This document shows, piece by piece, positions 36,028 through 45,545 of a stretch of DNA of 64,000 nt. The stretch is taken from assembly GCF_001571305.1 (NCBI RefSeq), contig NZ_BCTN01000008.1, positions 124,001 to 188,000 on the forward strand. The letters are read 5' to 3'. Each line of letters starts with the position of its first letter. Position 1 is the first letter of the stretch. This stretch comes from Erwinia persicina NBRC 102418. GTDB taxonomy: Bacteria > Pseudomonadota > Gammaproteobacteria > Enterobacterales > Enterobacteriaceae. The position numbers and the translations under genes are program-made. The notes under the pieces were generated by a model. The model had not been told where the DNA came from, made no database searches, and saw nothing but the letters and a program-made list of their open reading frames with translations.

Positions 36028-38025
36028 GTGAATGAGCTTGTCGCGGCCGCTGCCGTTCATCGGCAGCAGGGCTGCCGCCGTTTACTGACCCTCAGCGGAG
36101 CACCGGCGTGGTGCAGGCAGCAGGCCACCAGCCTGATGGCGCAGCTCCCGGGTGACTGGCTGTGGGTGGGCAGTGACGCTTCTGCCCCCTTGCACTGCCA
36201 GCCGCAGGCCCTGCGCACGCTACTGGGCCGGGAGTTCCACCATGCGGTTTTTGACGCCCGGGAGGGTTTTCATGCAGAGGCCTTTGCCGCACTGGCAGGC
36301 ACGCTGCGTGCCGGGAGCTGGCTGCTGCTGCTGCTGCCCGAATGGGATCGCTGGGCAGAGTGCCCCGACACCGATTCACTGCGCTGGAGTGATAGCGATC
36401 GACCCTGCGCCAGTCCGCGCTTTGTTCAGCGCTTTCAACAACTGTTGCTGACCGATGCTGGCGTGGTCAACTGGCGTCAGTCCCATCCTCTGATGATTTC
36501 CCCCGTCCCGCTGCCCCCGGACTGGCAGACCGATAGCCAGCAACAGCAGCGGGTGCTTGAACGGCTGATCAATGCCCCCCCGGGCATTTACGCGCTGACC
36601 GCCGCCCGTGGCCGGGGAAAATCCGCGCTGGCCGGTATGCTGGCGGCCCGCTGGCCCGGGCGCTGTCTGGTCACTGCGCCTGCCCGCGCCGCTACGGACG
36701 TGCTCGCCGGTTTTGCCGGAGAGCGCTATCACTTTGTCGCACCGGATCGTCTGCTGGCCAGCGCGCAGGAGCTTGCCTCCGGCGTTGACTGGCTGCTGGT
36801 CGATGAGGCCGCGGCCATTCCTGCCCCGCTGTTACAGCAACTGGTGACCCTTTTCCCCCGCGTCCTGCTGACCACCACCGTGCAGGGCTATGAGGGAACC
36901 GGACGCGGTTTTATGCTGAAGTTTTGCGACGGCCTGCCGGACGTGACGCATTACCGGCTGGACGCCCCCCTGCGCTGGGCAGCGGGCGACCCGCTGGAGC
37001 GGATCGTGGCGGAGGCCCTGCTGTTTGACGATGCTGTTGCTCCTCCGCAGTCGGGGCCGCTGGCCTGCCTGCCGCTGGAGCAGGCGGACTGGATACGCCA
37101 GCCCGCACGCATGGCGGCGGTCTATCAGCTGCTGACCAGCGCGCACTATCGTACCTCACCGCTCGATCTGCGGCGGATGATGGATGCGCCGGGGATGCAC
37201 TTTATTGCCGCCCTCCAGGGGGACAGCGTGCAGGGGGCGCTATGGCTGGTGGACGAGGGGGGGCTTTCTGCCGGGCTGTCTGCCGCCATCTGGGCCGGCA
37301 CCCGCCGTCCGCGCGGTAGCCTGGTCGCCCAGTCGCTGGCGGCCCATGCCGGTGATATCGACGCGCCCCAGCTGCGTTCACGGCGCATCAGCCGGATTGC
37401 CGTCGCGGCACCGCTACGCGGGCAGGGATCCGGTCAGCAACTGGTCGCCTGCTGTCAGGAGCTTACCCCGGGACTGGATTTTTTATCCGTCAGCTTTGGT
37501 TTTACCGACCCGCTGTGGCGTTTCTGGCAGCGCTGTGGTTTTCAGCTGGTGCGCTTCGGCACCCATCGTGAGGCCAGCAGCGGCTGTTATACGGCGATGG
37601 CCATCCTGCCTCTCAGCCCGGCCGGAGAGCGGCTGGCGGGATCGGCCACCCGACGTCTGGCGCGAAATGCGGGCTGGCTGCATCGCCAGTCGGGTTCACA
37701 GGCGCTGCCCCTGGCTGCGGATGATGACCTGACGCTGATCGACGATGACTGGCTGGAACTGTCCGGTTTTGCCTGGGCACAGCGACCGTTTGAGGTCAGC
37801 TATGCCGCACTGGGAAGACTGATTGGCACGGTGTCGTCAGCCCTGCCGCTGCTGCGTGCGGCCATCAGTGAGGGACTCTCCCCGGGTGAGATCTGCACCC
37901 GGTTTCGGTTGTCCGGGCGTAAGGCGCTGCTGGCTGCCTGGCGGCAGGAGGCACAGCAGGGACTGATGGCGCGGGACCCACTGCGGGCACAACAGCACCG
38001 GCAGTGGGTCATCTCATTGCAATAA
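36028..38025 (+). CDS. tmcA: tRNA(Met) cytidine acetyltransferase TmcA
   Basis: 665 residues (E. coli 671). It uses acetyl-CoA and ATP to form N4-acetylcytidine at the wobble base of elongator tRNA-Met. ALTAARGRGKSALAGML is the Walker A of the RNA-helicase-like domain, WLLVDEAAAIPAPLL the Walker B, and SRRISRIAVAAPLRGQGSGQQLV the GNAT acetyl-CoA site. The start is a GTG at 36028 giving MNELVAAAAV, which aligns with E. coli MAELTAL. It closely follows ypfJ, probably in the same transcript. Confidence 0.95.
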   Translation: MNELVAAAAVHRQQGCRRLLTLSGAPAWCRQQATSLMAQLPGDWLWVGSDASAPLHCQPQALRTLLGREFHHAVFDAREGFHAEAFAALAGTLRAGSWLLLLLPEWDRWAECPDTDSLRWSDSDRPCASPRFVQRFQQLLLTDAGVVNWRQSHPLMISPVPLPPDWQTDSQQQQRVLERLINAPPGIYALTAARGRGKSALAGMLAARWPGRCLVTAPARAATDVLAGFAGERYHFVAPDRLLASAQELASGVDWLLVDEAAAIPAPLLQQLVTLFPRVLLTTTVQGYEGTGRGFMLKFCDGLPDVTHYRLDAPLRWAAGDPLERIVAEALLFDDAVAPPQSGPLACLPLEQADWIRQPARMAAVYQLLTSAHYRTSPLDLRRMMDAPGMHFIAALQGDSVQGALWLVDEGGLSAGLSAAIWAGTRRPRGSLVAQSLAAHAGDIDAPQLRSRRISRIAVAAPLRGQGSGQQLVACCQELTPGLDFLSVSFGFTDPLWRFWQRCGFQLVRFGTHREASSGCYTAMAILPLSPAGERLAGSATRRLARNAGWLHRQSGSQALPLAADDDLTLIDDDWLELSGFAWAQRPFEVSYAALGRLIGTVSSALPLLRAAISEGLSPGEICTRFRLSGRKALLAAWRQEAQQGLMARDPLRAQQHRQWVISLQ

Positions 38026-38107
38026 ATCCACCGTCTTCATCAAAAATACCCCCTGTTCTTCAGCCTGCAGGGGCGTATGATCCTGGCAATAGCTTAAGGA
38101 GCTCACC

Positions 38108-38797
38108 ATGAAACTTCCCCATGTTGTCGTTCAGACCCCCTCGTTACCCGCGACACAGCTTTTTTTGCTGTATCACGCCGCCGGCGATAATCCGGTGGCA
38201 ATGGGCGAGATTGGCCACTGGTTTGCCGGGGCTTTTCCGCGTGCGCTGGTGGTCAGCGTCGGCGGGCCGCAGGCGGATGCTGACGGGGGTTTTCACTGGT
38301 ATAGGCCATCCGTGCCGGACGGTCATCAGCAGCAGGATGATGGCGCAATGGACGGCTTTATTGCCAGCGTTCGCCACTGGCAGCAGCAGAGTGGGGTCAA
38401 TGCGCGGGCAACCGCCCTGATAGGCTTTGCTCAGGGCGCGACGATGGCGCTGGAGGCGATTAAGGTGCAGCCGGGACTGGCAGGCCGGGTGGTGGCCTTC
38501 AGTGGCCGGTATGCCACGCTGCCTGACCAGGCCGGAACGCGGACCACCATCCACCTGATCCATGGTGATCATGATACCGTGCTGCCGCTGACGCATGCGG
38601 TTGCGGCGGAAGAGCGGTTGTCTGCGCTGGGAGGGGATGTGACGCTGGACATTATTGACGACCTGCCGCATGCCATCGACGAGCGGGCGATGCGCTTAGC
38701 GCTCGAACGCCTGCAGTTTACCGTACCGCGTCGTTATTTTGACGAAGCGCTAAGCGGCGCCAAACCGGGCGATGATGATGTGATTGCACTGATGTGA
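38108..38797 (+). CDS. ypfH: YpfH-like alpha/beta hydrolase lacking the catalytic serine
   Basis: 229 residues, similar in length to E. coli YpfH, a carboxylesterase-like protein. The fold landmarks are present: DNPVAMGEIGHWFA near the start, HGDHDTV with the catalytic aspartate (D156) and LPHAIDER with the catalytic histidine (H188). The nucleophile elbow, GFSQGA in E. coli, reads GFAQGA; serine is replaced by alanine at residue 108 (GCT at 38429-38431). The usual HG oxyanion motif reads HA at 23-24. The protein is likely not an esterase and may have another role. GGAG precedes the ATG. Confidence 0.85.
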   Translation: MKLPHVVVQTPSLPATQLFLLYHAAGDNPVAMGEIGHWFAGAFPRALVVSVGGPQADADGGFHWYRPSVPDGHQQQDDGAMDGFIASVRHWQQQSGVNARATALIGFAQGATMALEAIKVQPGLAGRVVAFSGRYATLPDQAGTRTTIHLIHGDHDTVLPLTHAVAAEERLSALGGDVTLDIIDDLPHAIDERAMRLALERLQFTVPRRYFDEALSGAKPGDDDVIALM

Positions 38798-38808
38798 TTA
38801 GCGTGTCG

Positions 38809-38835
38809 GGGCCGACCGTGTTTTCCGGTCGGCCC
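38809..38835. repeat. Perfect 10-bp hairpin, member C of the dispersed family (ypfH/ypfN gap)
   Basis: GGGCCGACCG (38809-38818) and CGGTCGGCCC (38826-38835) with the T-rich loop TGTTTTC, between convergent ypfH and ypfN. It differs from the hairpin at 6730-6756 in only a few bases, including a compensating pair of changes in the stem. Confidence 0.65.
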
Positions 38836-38850
38836 TGAATCGGGAGGAAA

Positions 38851-39039
38851 TTATTTCTTCTTCGGCCAGTCGTCTTCATCATCCCATTTATCGTTAAAAT
38901 CACGATGTGGTGGGAGTTCTGGCTTGTTGTCGAGAAACTTTTTATGATCGATGCGCTTCAGATCTTTGTAAACGTTCATCAGAATGCCAATCATCAGCAG
39001 GATCACCAGGATCCACCAGTAGTGCTTTATAAATTCCAT
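38851..39039 (-). CDS. ypfN: YpfN family small membrane protein (UPF0370)
   Basis: 62 residues. One membrane helix ([18 protein letters not shown]) is followed by the conserved [30 protein letters not shown] tail segment, nearly the same as in E. coli YpfN (66 residues). The second of two adjacent ATGs (39039) is preferred because it lies 6 nt from AGGT and aligns with the E. coli start. Function is unknown. It starts 10 bp after the end of dapE, the conserved neighbour, and is probably on the same message. Confidence 0.88.
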   Translation of the reverse strand: MEFIKHYWWILVILLMIGILMNVYKDLKRIDHKKFLDNKPELPPHRDFNDKWDDEDDWPKKK

Positions 39040-39049
39040 CATTTCACCT

Positions 39050-40177
39050 TTATGCGATCAGCTGTTCCATGATCCGCTGGTACATGCGGCTGAGAAGCTG
39101 CAGGTCGGCGGCTTTCACGCACTCATTGATTTTATGAATGGTGGCGTTGACCGGGCCTAATTCCACCACCTGCGCGCCCATGCGGGCAATAAAGCGTCCG
39201 TCAGAGGTGCCGCCGGTCGTCAGCAGCTGCGGCCTGATTTCATTATAGTGCTCAACCGCGTTAACCACCGCATCAACCAGCTTACCGCGTGAGGTCAGGA
39301 ACGGCTGACCGGAGAGTTTCCACTCAATGGTGTAGCGCAGCTGATGGCGATCGAGCAGTTCCTGAACCTGCTGCCGGATCATTTCATCGGTCAGTTCAGT
39401 GCTGAAACGGAAGTTAAACTGCACAAAACAGTCACCGGGGATCACGTTGTTGCTGCCGGTCCCGGCCTGCACGTTGGCAATCTGCATACTGGTCGGCGGG
39501 AAGAATTCATTGCCCCGATCCCACTCCCTGGCCACCAGCTCATTCAGCGCAGGCATGGCGCGGTGAACGGGATTATCGGCAAGGTGCGGGTAGGCCACGT
39601 GTCCCTGGACGCCATGAAGGGTCAGGTTAGCGGTAATCGAGCCGCGACGGCCATTTTTTACCACGTCGCCGACTACTTCGGTACTGGACGGCTCGCCCAC
39701 CAGGCAGTAATCCATGCGTTCATTGCGCGCCATCAGCGCTTCCACGACTTTCACGGTGCCGTTGGCAGCGCTGGCCTCTTCATCGGAGGTGATCAGAAAG
39801 GCCAGACGCCCTTTGTGCTGCGGATGGGCGGCAACAAAGCGTTCCGCGGCGACGATCATCGCGGCCAGCGACCCTTTCATATCGGCGGCACCGCGGCCAA
39901 ACAGCATCCCGTCGCGGATGGCCGGTTCAAACGGGGGATTGATCCAGCGGTTGGCATCCCCGGTCGGTACGACGTCAGTATGACCGGCAAAGGCCAGCGT
40001 TTCCCCTTCGCCGCGCCATGCCCAGAAATTCAGGGTGTCGCCAATATTCATGGGTTCAATGGTAAAACCCAGCGCCTGTAAACGGGCAATCAGAATAGCC
40101 TGGCAACCGGCATCATCAGGGCTGAGGGAGGGGCGACGAATAAGCTGCTGCGTCAGCTCTATGACCGGACAGTGCAT
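39050..40177 (-). CDS. dapE: Succinyl-diaminopimelate desuccinylase DapE
   Basis: 375 residues (E. coli 375). A dinuclear zinc hydrolase that releases LL-diaminopimelate for lysine and peptidoglycan synthesis. [14 protein letters not shown] has the first zinc histidine and the catalytic aspartate, [14 protein letters not shown] the bridging aspartate, [18 protein letters not shown] the catalytic glutamate pair, and the C-terminal [11 protein letters not shown] the last histidine. It overlaps the end of yffB by 19 bp, so the two are coupled. Confidence 0.98.
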   Translation of the reverse strand: MHCPVIELTQQLIRRPSLSPDDAGCQAILIARLQALGFTIEPMNIGDTLNFWAWRGEGETLAFAGHTDVVPTGDANRWINPPFEPAIRDGMLFGRGAADMKGSLAAMIVAAERFVAAHPQHKGRLAFLITSDEEASAANGTVKVVEALMARNERMDYCLVGEPSSTEVVGDVVKNGRRGSITANLTLHGVQGHVAYPHLADNPVHRAMPALNELVAREWDRGNEFFPPTSMQIANVQAGTGSNNVIPGDCFVQFNFRFSTELTDEMIRQQVQELLDRHQLRYTIEWKLSGQPFLTSRGKLVDAVVNAVEHYNEIRPQLLTTGGTSDGRFIARMGAQVVELGPVNATIHKINECVKAADLQLLSRMYQRIMEQLIA

Positions 40178-40563
40178 AATGATGACTTCTCCTGAATAAA
40201 CGGCGAATAGGTGGCTTCACTGAAGCCCAGCAGCATAGAGCCGTCGGCGGCGCAGAGCAACGGGCGTTTGATCATGGCAGGCTGTGACAGCATCAGTGTT
40301 AATGCCGCTGCCGGATTATCCACTGCCTTTCGCTCGGATTCTTCCAGCTTGCGCCAGGTGGTACCGCGGGTGTTAAGCAGGGCTTCCCAGCCAAGAACAT
40401 CAATAAAGCGCTGCAGCAAATCTGCCTCTAATCCGTCAGCACGGTAATCATGGAACTGATAGTTCACGCCACCTGCTTCCAGGTATTTCCGCGCTTTTTT
40501 GACGGTGTCGCAGTTTTTGATGCCATACATTGTAAAGGTATTTTTCGGGCTCTGTTCTGTCAT
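40159..40563 (-). CDS. yffB: ArsC/Spx-family protein YffB
   Basis: 134 residues, longer than E. coli YffB (118). [20 protein letters not shown] has the single active-site cysteine; [13 protein letters not shown] and [18 protein letters not shown] are the other conserved blocks. The extra length comes from ten residues at the N-terminus and about ten at the C-terminus that overlap dapE. The fold is that of glutathione-dependent thiol reductases; no confirmed substrate. Same order as in E. coli, upstream of dapE. Confidence 0.9.
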   Translation of the reverse strand: MTEQSPKNTFTMYGIKNCDTVKKARKYLEAGGVNYQFHDYRADGLEADLLQRFIDVLGWEALLNTRGTTWRKLEESERKAVDNPAAALTLMLSQPAMIKRPLLCAADGSMLLGFSEATYSPFIQEKSSLCTVRS

Positions 40564-40646
40564 CGGTATCCGTTTCCTGTGCCGTCTGATAATTGCTGGT
40601 GACAGTTTACAGTGGATAGCGCCGGCAGACAGCCCTTGAGATGATG

Positions 40647-40697
40647 AAAGTCAGACGCCAGGAAGAACGTTTGATGCGCTGCCGGTAAAAGTCAGAC
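40647..40697. repeat. Direct repeat AAAGTCAGAC, two copies 41 bp apart
   Basis: Identical 10-mers at 40647-40656 and 40688-40697, close to four helical turns apart, in the promoter-like gap upstream of the small ORF at 40816. Possibly a regulator binding pair; no protein is suggested by the sequence. Confidence 0.4.
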
Positions 40698-40815
40698 TTG
40701 TGTACCCTTCTGTTTTTTGTGGGATTCATCTATATTCGGATGAGCTCAATGCAGGACAATAGCGACGAGCGCGATGAGAAGGGGAGTGAGCCCGTGATTA
40801 AAGAGGAGGGGAGCG

Positions 40816-41010
40816 ATGAACTACATGAAAGAATCGGCCGCACATACGGTAGAAGAAACCCAGTCCACGATCGTACTGAAGCGTAAAAAAGAAACCCGCT
40901 GCGAGGATTTCGCCCATATTGTTGATGCCGTGATGCGGGATCACCCCGATGCGAAAACGCATATCGACAGTGAAAGCGGTGGTTACGATAAAATCATCAT
41001 TCTGAAATAG
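40816..41010 (+). CDS. Small hypothetical protein, 64 residues
   Basis: I do not recognise this protein. It is soluble, charged (a KRKKE cluster at residues 23-27) and ends with YDKIIILK; the helical middle reads CEDFAHIVDAVMRDHPDA. It is called because of a very strong ribosome site, AGAGGAGGGG, four bases before the ATG at 40816. A second ATG lies three codons on. An overlapping frame from about 40740 also stays open but has no ribosome site. It sits between yffB and ypfM, where E. coli has no equivalent gene that I recall. Confidence 0.5.
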   Translation: MNYMKESAAHTVEETQSTIVLKRKKETRCEDFAHIVDAVMRDHPDAKTHIDSESGGYDKIIILK

Positions 41011-41020
41011 TGAGTCATCC

Positions 41021-41036
41021 GGCCCCGCCCGGGGTC
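41021..41036. other. GC-rich hairpin after the 64-residue ORF
   Basis: GGCCCCG (41021-41027) pairs with CGGGGTC (41030-41036) apart from one G-T pair, 10 bp after the stop. No T tract follows. It may mark the 3' end of the small gene. Confidence 0.3.
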
Positions 41037-41288
41037 GATGTTCCTCTTGAGACGATGGACGAGGGGTTGCCTGAGCTGTTCAGCCGCACCGGCCGGATAT
41101 ACGAAGCCTCTTAATTATGCTACGACTAATAATCCCCTGAGAAATCATCACCTACGAACTGTGCGGCGTAGCACATTTTCATTGAATTATCGTTTAACTC
41201 GTTTTACCGATGGCAGTAATTGGGATCCTGATCTTTCTTTTGTTTAGGAATACTCTTAAAATGAACCTACATAAAAAGAGAGGTTACT

Positions 41289-41348
41289 ATGATTGATTTA
41301 GAACTGGGGAACTGGAAAGACTTTATCGAAACGATGTTACGTAAGTAA
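41289..41348 (+). CDS. ypfM: Small protein YpfM, 19 residues
   Basis: The frame ATG-to-TAA gives MIDLELGNWKDFIETMLRK. E. coli YpfM is MIERELGNWKDFIEVMLRK, also 19 residues and also next to acrD, so this is a clear orthologue. AGAGAGG lies 6 nt before the start. The function is unknown; the E. coli protein has been shown to be made. Only four residues differ, which argues that the peptide itself, not just the region, is under selection. A terminator follows at 41416. Confidence 0.93.
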   Translation: MIDLELGNWKDFIETMLRK

Positions 41349-41415
41349 TGCGTTTCAGACAAGAAAAGCATGGTGATAGCATCAAAGTGTTTTATTTTCA
41401 GTCAATTAAATTATA

Positions 41416-41450
41416 AAAGGCAGCCATTAACCGGCTGCCTTTTTGTTTTT
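41416..41450. terminator. Bidirectional terminator between ypfM and acrD
   Basis: AAAGGCAGCC (41416-41425) pairs with GGCTGCCTTT (41433-41442) and is followed by T residues to 41450 on the plus strand. On the minus strand the stem is followed by TTTATAATTT, so it can end both the ypfM and acrD messages in this convergent arrangement. Confidence 0.88.
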
Positions 41451-44400
41451 TACCGGTGTTTCTCTTTCAGCGGGAAGCGGCGGCGCACCAGCACAAAGAA
41501 CAGCGGCACAAAGAAGATTGCCAGTACCGTGGCGGAGATCATCCCGCCCATCACTCCGGTGCCGACTGCATGCTGGCTGCCGGACCCGGCACCGCTGCTG
41601 ATCACCATCGGCAGGACGCCGAAAATAAAGGCCAGCGAAGTCATCAGAATCGGCCGTAAGCGCTGGCGCGACGCTTCCAGGGTGGATTCCACCAAATCAC
41701 GCCCCCGGGTATTCATTTCGCTGGCAAATTCGACGATCAAAATGGCATTTTTCGCCGACAGTCCGATCACGGTCAGCAGGCCGACCTGGAAGTAGACATC
41801 GTTTTCCAGCCCGCGCAGCCAGGTGGCCACCAGCGCACCAATCACCCCCAGCGGCACGACCAGCATGACGGAGAAAGGAATCGACCAGCTCTCATACAGC
41901 GCGGCCAGACACAGGAAGACCACCAGCAGTGACAGCGCATAGAGCGCCGGGGCCTGTGCCCCCGTCATACGCTCCTGTAGCGATGCCCCCGTCCACTGCA
42001 GGCCAATCCCCACCGGCAGCTGGCTGACCAGCTTCTCCATCACGTCCATGGCCGCACCGTTACTGACGCCCGGTGCCGATTCCCCCACAATTTCAACGGC
42101 GGAATAGCCGTTGTAGCGTTCAAGGCGGGGTGAACCGCTCTCCCAGTGAGAGCGGGCAAAGGCGGTGAAGGGCACCATTTCGCCGCTGGCATTGCGCACA
42201 TACCACTTGCTGATGTCATCGGGCAGCATGCGGAAGGTGGCGTCAGCCTGGACATACACTTTTTTCACCCGTCCTCTGTCAAGGAAGTCATTGACGTAGG
42301 TCGACCCCCAGCCGGTTTGCAGCGTCGCGTTAATATCATCCAGCGACACGCCCAGGGCCTGGGCTTTCCGCTGATCAATATCGATACGTAACTGCGGGCT
42401 GTCATCCAGACCGTTATGACGGACCCGGGTCAGGGACGGGTTGCTTTGCGCCAGCTCAAGCAGGCTGTTGCGTGCCGCCATCAGCGCGGTATGGCCCAGC
42501 CCGGCGTGATCCTGCAGCTCCATATCAAAGCCGGCCGAGTTGCCCAGCCCGGTGATGGCGGGTGGGCTGCTGGCAATCACTTTCGCCTCATTGATTTTTG
42601 CAAAGGCTTTAGTGGCGCGCTCAATAATGGCGAAGGCGGTATTGTCACTGCCGCTGCGATCCTGCCAGTCTTTCAGGCGCACAAACATCCGCGCCACGTT
42701 CTGCCCGTTGCCGCCAGGGCCGGCACCGACGGTGGCGAACACCGACAGCACGTTGTCTTTCTCGTGCGTCAGGTAGTATTTCTCAACTTTTTCCACCACC
42801 TTCATCGTCTGTTGCAGGGTGGAACCCGGCGGCAGCTGAACCTGGGTGGTGAAAATACCCCGGTCTTCCAGCGGCAGGAAAGAAGTGGGCAGGCGGATAA
42901 ACAGCAGGGCCATCACCGCGAGCAGCGCCACATACAGCACCAGCCAGCGGCCTCCTTTGGCCAGAATTTTGCCCACGCCGCGCTCGTAGCGTTCAGCGCT
43001 GCGGTTAAACAGGCGGTTAAACCCGCCAAAGAATCCCCGGCGGCCGTGATGGTGGCCTTTGGCCAGTGGTTTCAGCAGCGTGGCACACAGGGCAGGGGTA
43101 AGGATCATCGCCACCAGGACGGAGAGCACCATGGCGGAGACAATCGTGACTGAAAACTGGCGATAGATAGCCCCGGTGGTGCCGCCAAAGAAGGCCATCG
43201 GGATAAAGACCGCCGACAGCACCAGCGCAATACCGACCAGCGCCCCCTGAATCTGCCCCATGGATTTGCGCGTCGCCTCCCGTGGCGACAGACCTTCCTC
43301 ACTCATGATCCGTTCCACGTTTTCCACCACCACGATGGCATCATCCACCAGCAGGCCGATGGCCAGCACCATCGCGAACATGGTCAGGGTGTTGATGCTG
43401 TAACCGAAGAGATAGAGAATGCCAAAGGTGCCCAGCAGCACCACCGGCACGGCAATGGTCGGGATCAGCGTGGCGCGGAAGTTTTGCAGGAACAGGTACA
43501 TCACCAGGAAGACCAGCAGCACGGCTTCAAACAGGGTTTTCACCACGTCTTCAATGGAGGCTTTGACAAACGGCGTGGTCTCGTAGGCGATCTCCGCCTT
43601 CAGCCCGTGGGGAAAATAGTGTGACAGTTCGTCAAGACGGGCGCGGACCAGGGTATCCGTTTGCAGCTCATTGGCCCCGGAGGCCAGCTTGACCCCCAGC
43701 CCTGACGCGGCCATGCCGTTATAGCGGCTGAGGTAATCATACTTCTCCGCGCCCAGCTCCACTTTTGCCACATCACCCAGCGTCACCACTGAGCCATCGG
43801 CATTGACCCTGAGGGTGATATCGCGGAACTGCTCCGGGGTTTGCAGCAGGGACTGAGAGTTGATGGTGGCATTCAGTGCCTGGCTGTCGACAGAGGGCAG
43901 GCCACCCAGCTGGCCGACCGCGACCTGACTGTTCTGCGATTTGATGGCGGTCACCACATCGCTGGTGGTCAGGGTGTAGTTAATCAGCTTATTGGGATCG
44001 AGCCAGATACGCATGGCATATTGTGAACCGTATGCATCTACCTGTCCCACGCCGTCAATGCGGCTGAGCGGATCCTGAATATTACTGGCAACATAGTCCG
44101 AGATATCCTGTTTATCCATGCTGCCGTCGGTCGACACGAAGGCGACCATCAAAATATTGGTATCACCGGTTTTATTGACCGTCACCCCCTGCGACTGGAC
44201 ATCCTGCGGCAGTTTTCGCAGCGCGGTTTGTAGCTGATTCTGCACCTGCTGGCGGGCTTCATCGGGGTTTGTGCCGGCTTCAAAGGTCAGCGTAATGGTT
44301 GCCTGGCCGGTATTGCTGCTCTGCGACGACATATACATCAGATTATCAATGCCGGTCATATTCTGCTCGATCACCTGAGTGACGGTGTTTTCGAGTGTTT

Positions 44401-44563
44401 CAGCAGACGCCCCCGGATAGTTGGCGGTGATGCGCACGTTAGGAGGCGCCAGGTCAGGATACTGTTCAATGGGCAGAGAGACGATGGCCAGCCCCCCGGT
44501 CAGACACATCAGTATTGCCAGAACCCAGGCAAAAATCGGGCGATCGATAAAAAAGTTGGCCAT
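41450..44563 (-). CDS. acrD: RND multidrug efflux pump AcrD
   Basis: 1037 residues, equal to E. coli AcrD and close to it throughout ([18 protein letters not shown] at the start; [11 protein letters not shown]-type basic end). It is the inner-membrane trimeric pump of the HAE1 family, with 12 helices and two large periplasmic loops. The proton-relay aspartates lie in [15 protein letters not shown] and the lysine in [15 protein letters not shown]. coli AcrD exports aminoglycosides, bile salts and other polar drugs with AcrA and TolC. No adaptor gene is adjacent. A BaeR-like box lies 280 nt upstream. Confidence 0.96.
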   Translation of the reverse strand: MANFFIDRPIFAWVLAILMCLTGGLAIVSLPIEQYPDLAPPNVRITANYPGASAETLENTVTQVIEQNMTGIDNLMYMSSQSSNTGQATITLTFEAGTNPDEARQQVQNQLQTALRKLPQDVQSQGVTVNKTGDTNILMVAFVSTDGSMDKQDISDYVASNIQDPLSRIDGVGQVDAYGSQYAMRIWLDPNKLINYTLTTSDVVTAIKSQNSQVAVGQLGGLPSVDSQALNATINSQSLLQTPEQFRDITLRVNADGSVVTLGDVAKVELGAEKYDYLSRYNGMAASGLGVKLASGANELQTDTLVRARLDELSHYFPHGLKAEIAYETTPFVKASIEDVVKTLFEAVLLVFLVMYLFLQNFRATLIPTIAVPVVLLGTFGILYLFGYSINTLTMFAMVLAIGLLVDDAIVVVENVERIMSEEGLSPREATRKSMGQIQGALVGIALVLSAVFIPMAFFGGTTGAIYRQFSVTIVSAMVLSVLVAMILTPALCATLLKPLAKGHHHGRRGFFGGFNRLFNRSAERYERGVGKILAKGGRWLVLYVALLAVMALLFIRLPTSFLPLEDRGIFTTQVQLPPGSTLQQTMKVVEKVEKYYLTHEKDNVLSVFATVGAGPGGNGQNVARMFVRLKDWQDRSGSDNTAFAIIERATKAFAKINEAKVIASSPPAITGLGNSAGFDMELQDHAGLGHTALMAARNSLLELAQSNPSLTRVRHNGLDDSPQLRIDIDQRKAQALGVSLDDINATLQTGWGSTYVNDFLDRGRVKKVYVQADATFRMLPDDISKWYVRNASGEMVPFTAFARSHWESGSPRLERYNGYSAVEIVGESAPGVSNGAAMDVMEKLVSQLPVGIGLQWTGASLQERMTGAQAPALYALSLLVVFLCLAALYESWSIPFSVMLVVPLGVIGALVATWLRGLENDVYFQVGLLTVIGLSAKNAILIVEFASEMNTRGRDLVESTLEASRQRLRPILMTSLAFIFGVLPMVISSGAGSGSQHAVGTGVMGGMISATVLAIFFVPLFFVLVRRRFPLKEKHR

Positions 44564-44902
44564 CTCTAGCTCCGCAGCAGGTATACCCGTCGTCCATCAG
44601 GTGCCGGTCTGTCGGCCGTGTCCGCCACCCCGAGAGATCGCTTTCTCTGTTTACAGGGATTTGCGGGCGTGCTGCCTGCATCGTGAAGTCTGTTGGATAT
44701 AGCCTGAATAATAACAAAAATGCCGGTTTTCCCTGCGGCGTTTAAGACAGATATCCCGTCATGTCATCGGTATGGGGCGGGGCAAATTTATAATTTAATC
44801 AATATGCTCCGGCAGGGGATCACTTTACCCGCCGCTGATGAAACAATCGTGGAGAAAATGAGGAGAATATGTAAATAATCCCGCAGGCCGTGGCCCCTCT
44901 GG
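44564..44902. other. 339-bp intergenic region acrD/narP
   Basis: Contains no gene that I can support. It is the upstream region of acrD and carries a BaeR-type box (44842-44859), with an AT-rich patch at 44785-44805. No clear terminator for narP was found next to its stop codon. Confidence 0.6.
44842..44859 (-). promoter_or_regulatory. BaeR-like box upstream of acrD
   Basis: On the minus strand ATTTTCTCCACGATTGTT matches the BaeR box TTTTTCTCCATDATTGGC at 14 of 18 positions, including the whole TTTTCTCCA core and ATTG. In E. coli and Salmonella BaeSR activates acrD and mdtABC. The site stands 279 nt before the acrD start, in the correct orientation. baeSR itself is not in this window. Confidence 0.6.
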
Positions 44903-45541
44903 TTACAAACTGGCGTGGTTTGATTCCAGCCACATGACGGTAGCCGCTACCCGTGAACGGACATTCAGCTTACGTAATACGTTGCGGATATGAACTTTGA
45001 CCGTTTGCTCGGAGATAGCCAGGTTCTCTGCAATTTGTTTATTTGAATGGCCACAGGCCACCTCTTTCATGACCTCCTGCTCGCGTTTTGTCAAAATAAT
45101 AAAGGGATCGGCTTTCCAGTTATCGTTATTACGCAGCGCGTTCAGCGGTGCACTAAAGGCGACGCCGCCCTCCGCCACCCGGATAATTTGCGACAGCAGC
45201 TGTTCCGGAGGGCTGTCCTTCAGCAGGTAGCCGCTGGCCCCGGCTTCCAGCAGGGCGGAAATATCGCCGCGCAGATCTGATACCGTCAGCACGACGATCC
45301 GGGCAAGTATGCCGTTAGCGCGCAGGGCGTTAAACGTCTCCAGACCGGAGAGTCCCTTCATTTTCAAATCCAGAAGTATCAGGTCGGGGGGATTCTGCCG
45401 CGCCAGCGCGACCGCGTCGTGACCACTGGCCGCCTCTGCCGTCACCCGGAACCGGGGCTCCAGCGCCAGCAGCTGACGAATGCCGTTACGCATCAGGGGG
45501 TGATCGTCGACAATCATCACGCTGACGGTGTTGTCTTCCAT
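44903..45541 (-). CDS. narP: Nitrate/nitrite response regulator NarP
   Basis: A 212-residue two-component regulator. The receiver has MIVDDHPLMRNGI and the phosphorylated aspartate in LILLDLKMKGLSG. The C-terminal LuxR-type helix-turn-helix reads LTKREQEVMKEVACGHSNKQIAENLAISEQTVKVHIRN (in parts), and the end KLNVRSRVAATV is closer to E. coli NarP than to NarL. The ATG at 45541 is chosen because it gives MEDNTVSVMIVDDH; the open frame upstream overlaps narQ. It follows narQ by 4 bp, so sensor and regulator are one operon, unlike in E. coli. Confidence 0.93.
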   Translation of the reverse strand: MEDNTVSVMIVDDHPLMRNGIRQLLALEPRFRVTAEAASGHDAVALARQNPPDLILLDLKMKGLSGLETFNALRANGILARIVVLTVSDLRGDISALLEAGASGYLLKDSPPEQLLSQIIRVAEGGVAFSAPLNALRNNDNWKADPFIILTKREQEVMKEVACGHSNKQIAENLAISEQTVKVHIRNVLRKLNVRSRVAATVMWLESNHASL

Positions 45542-45545
45542 GGTG

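Noticed and set aside
40698-40886. 62-codon ORF overlapping the small gene at 40816
   Set aside because: No ribosome site for its start or internal ATGs; the overlapping frame at 40816 has a far stronger signal.
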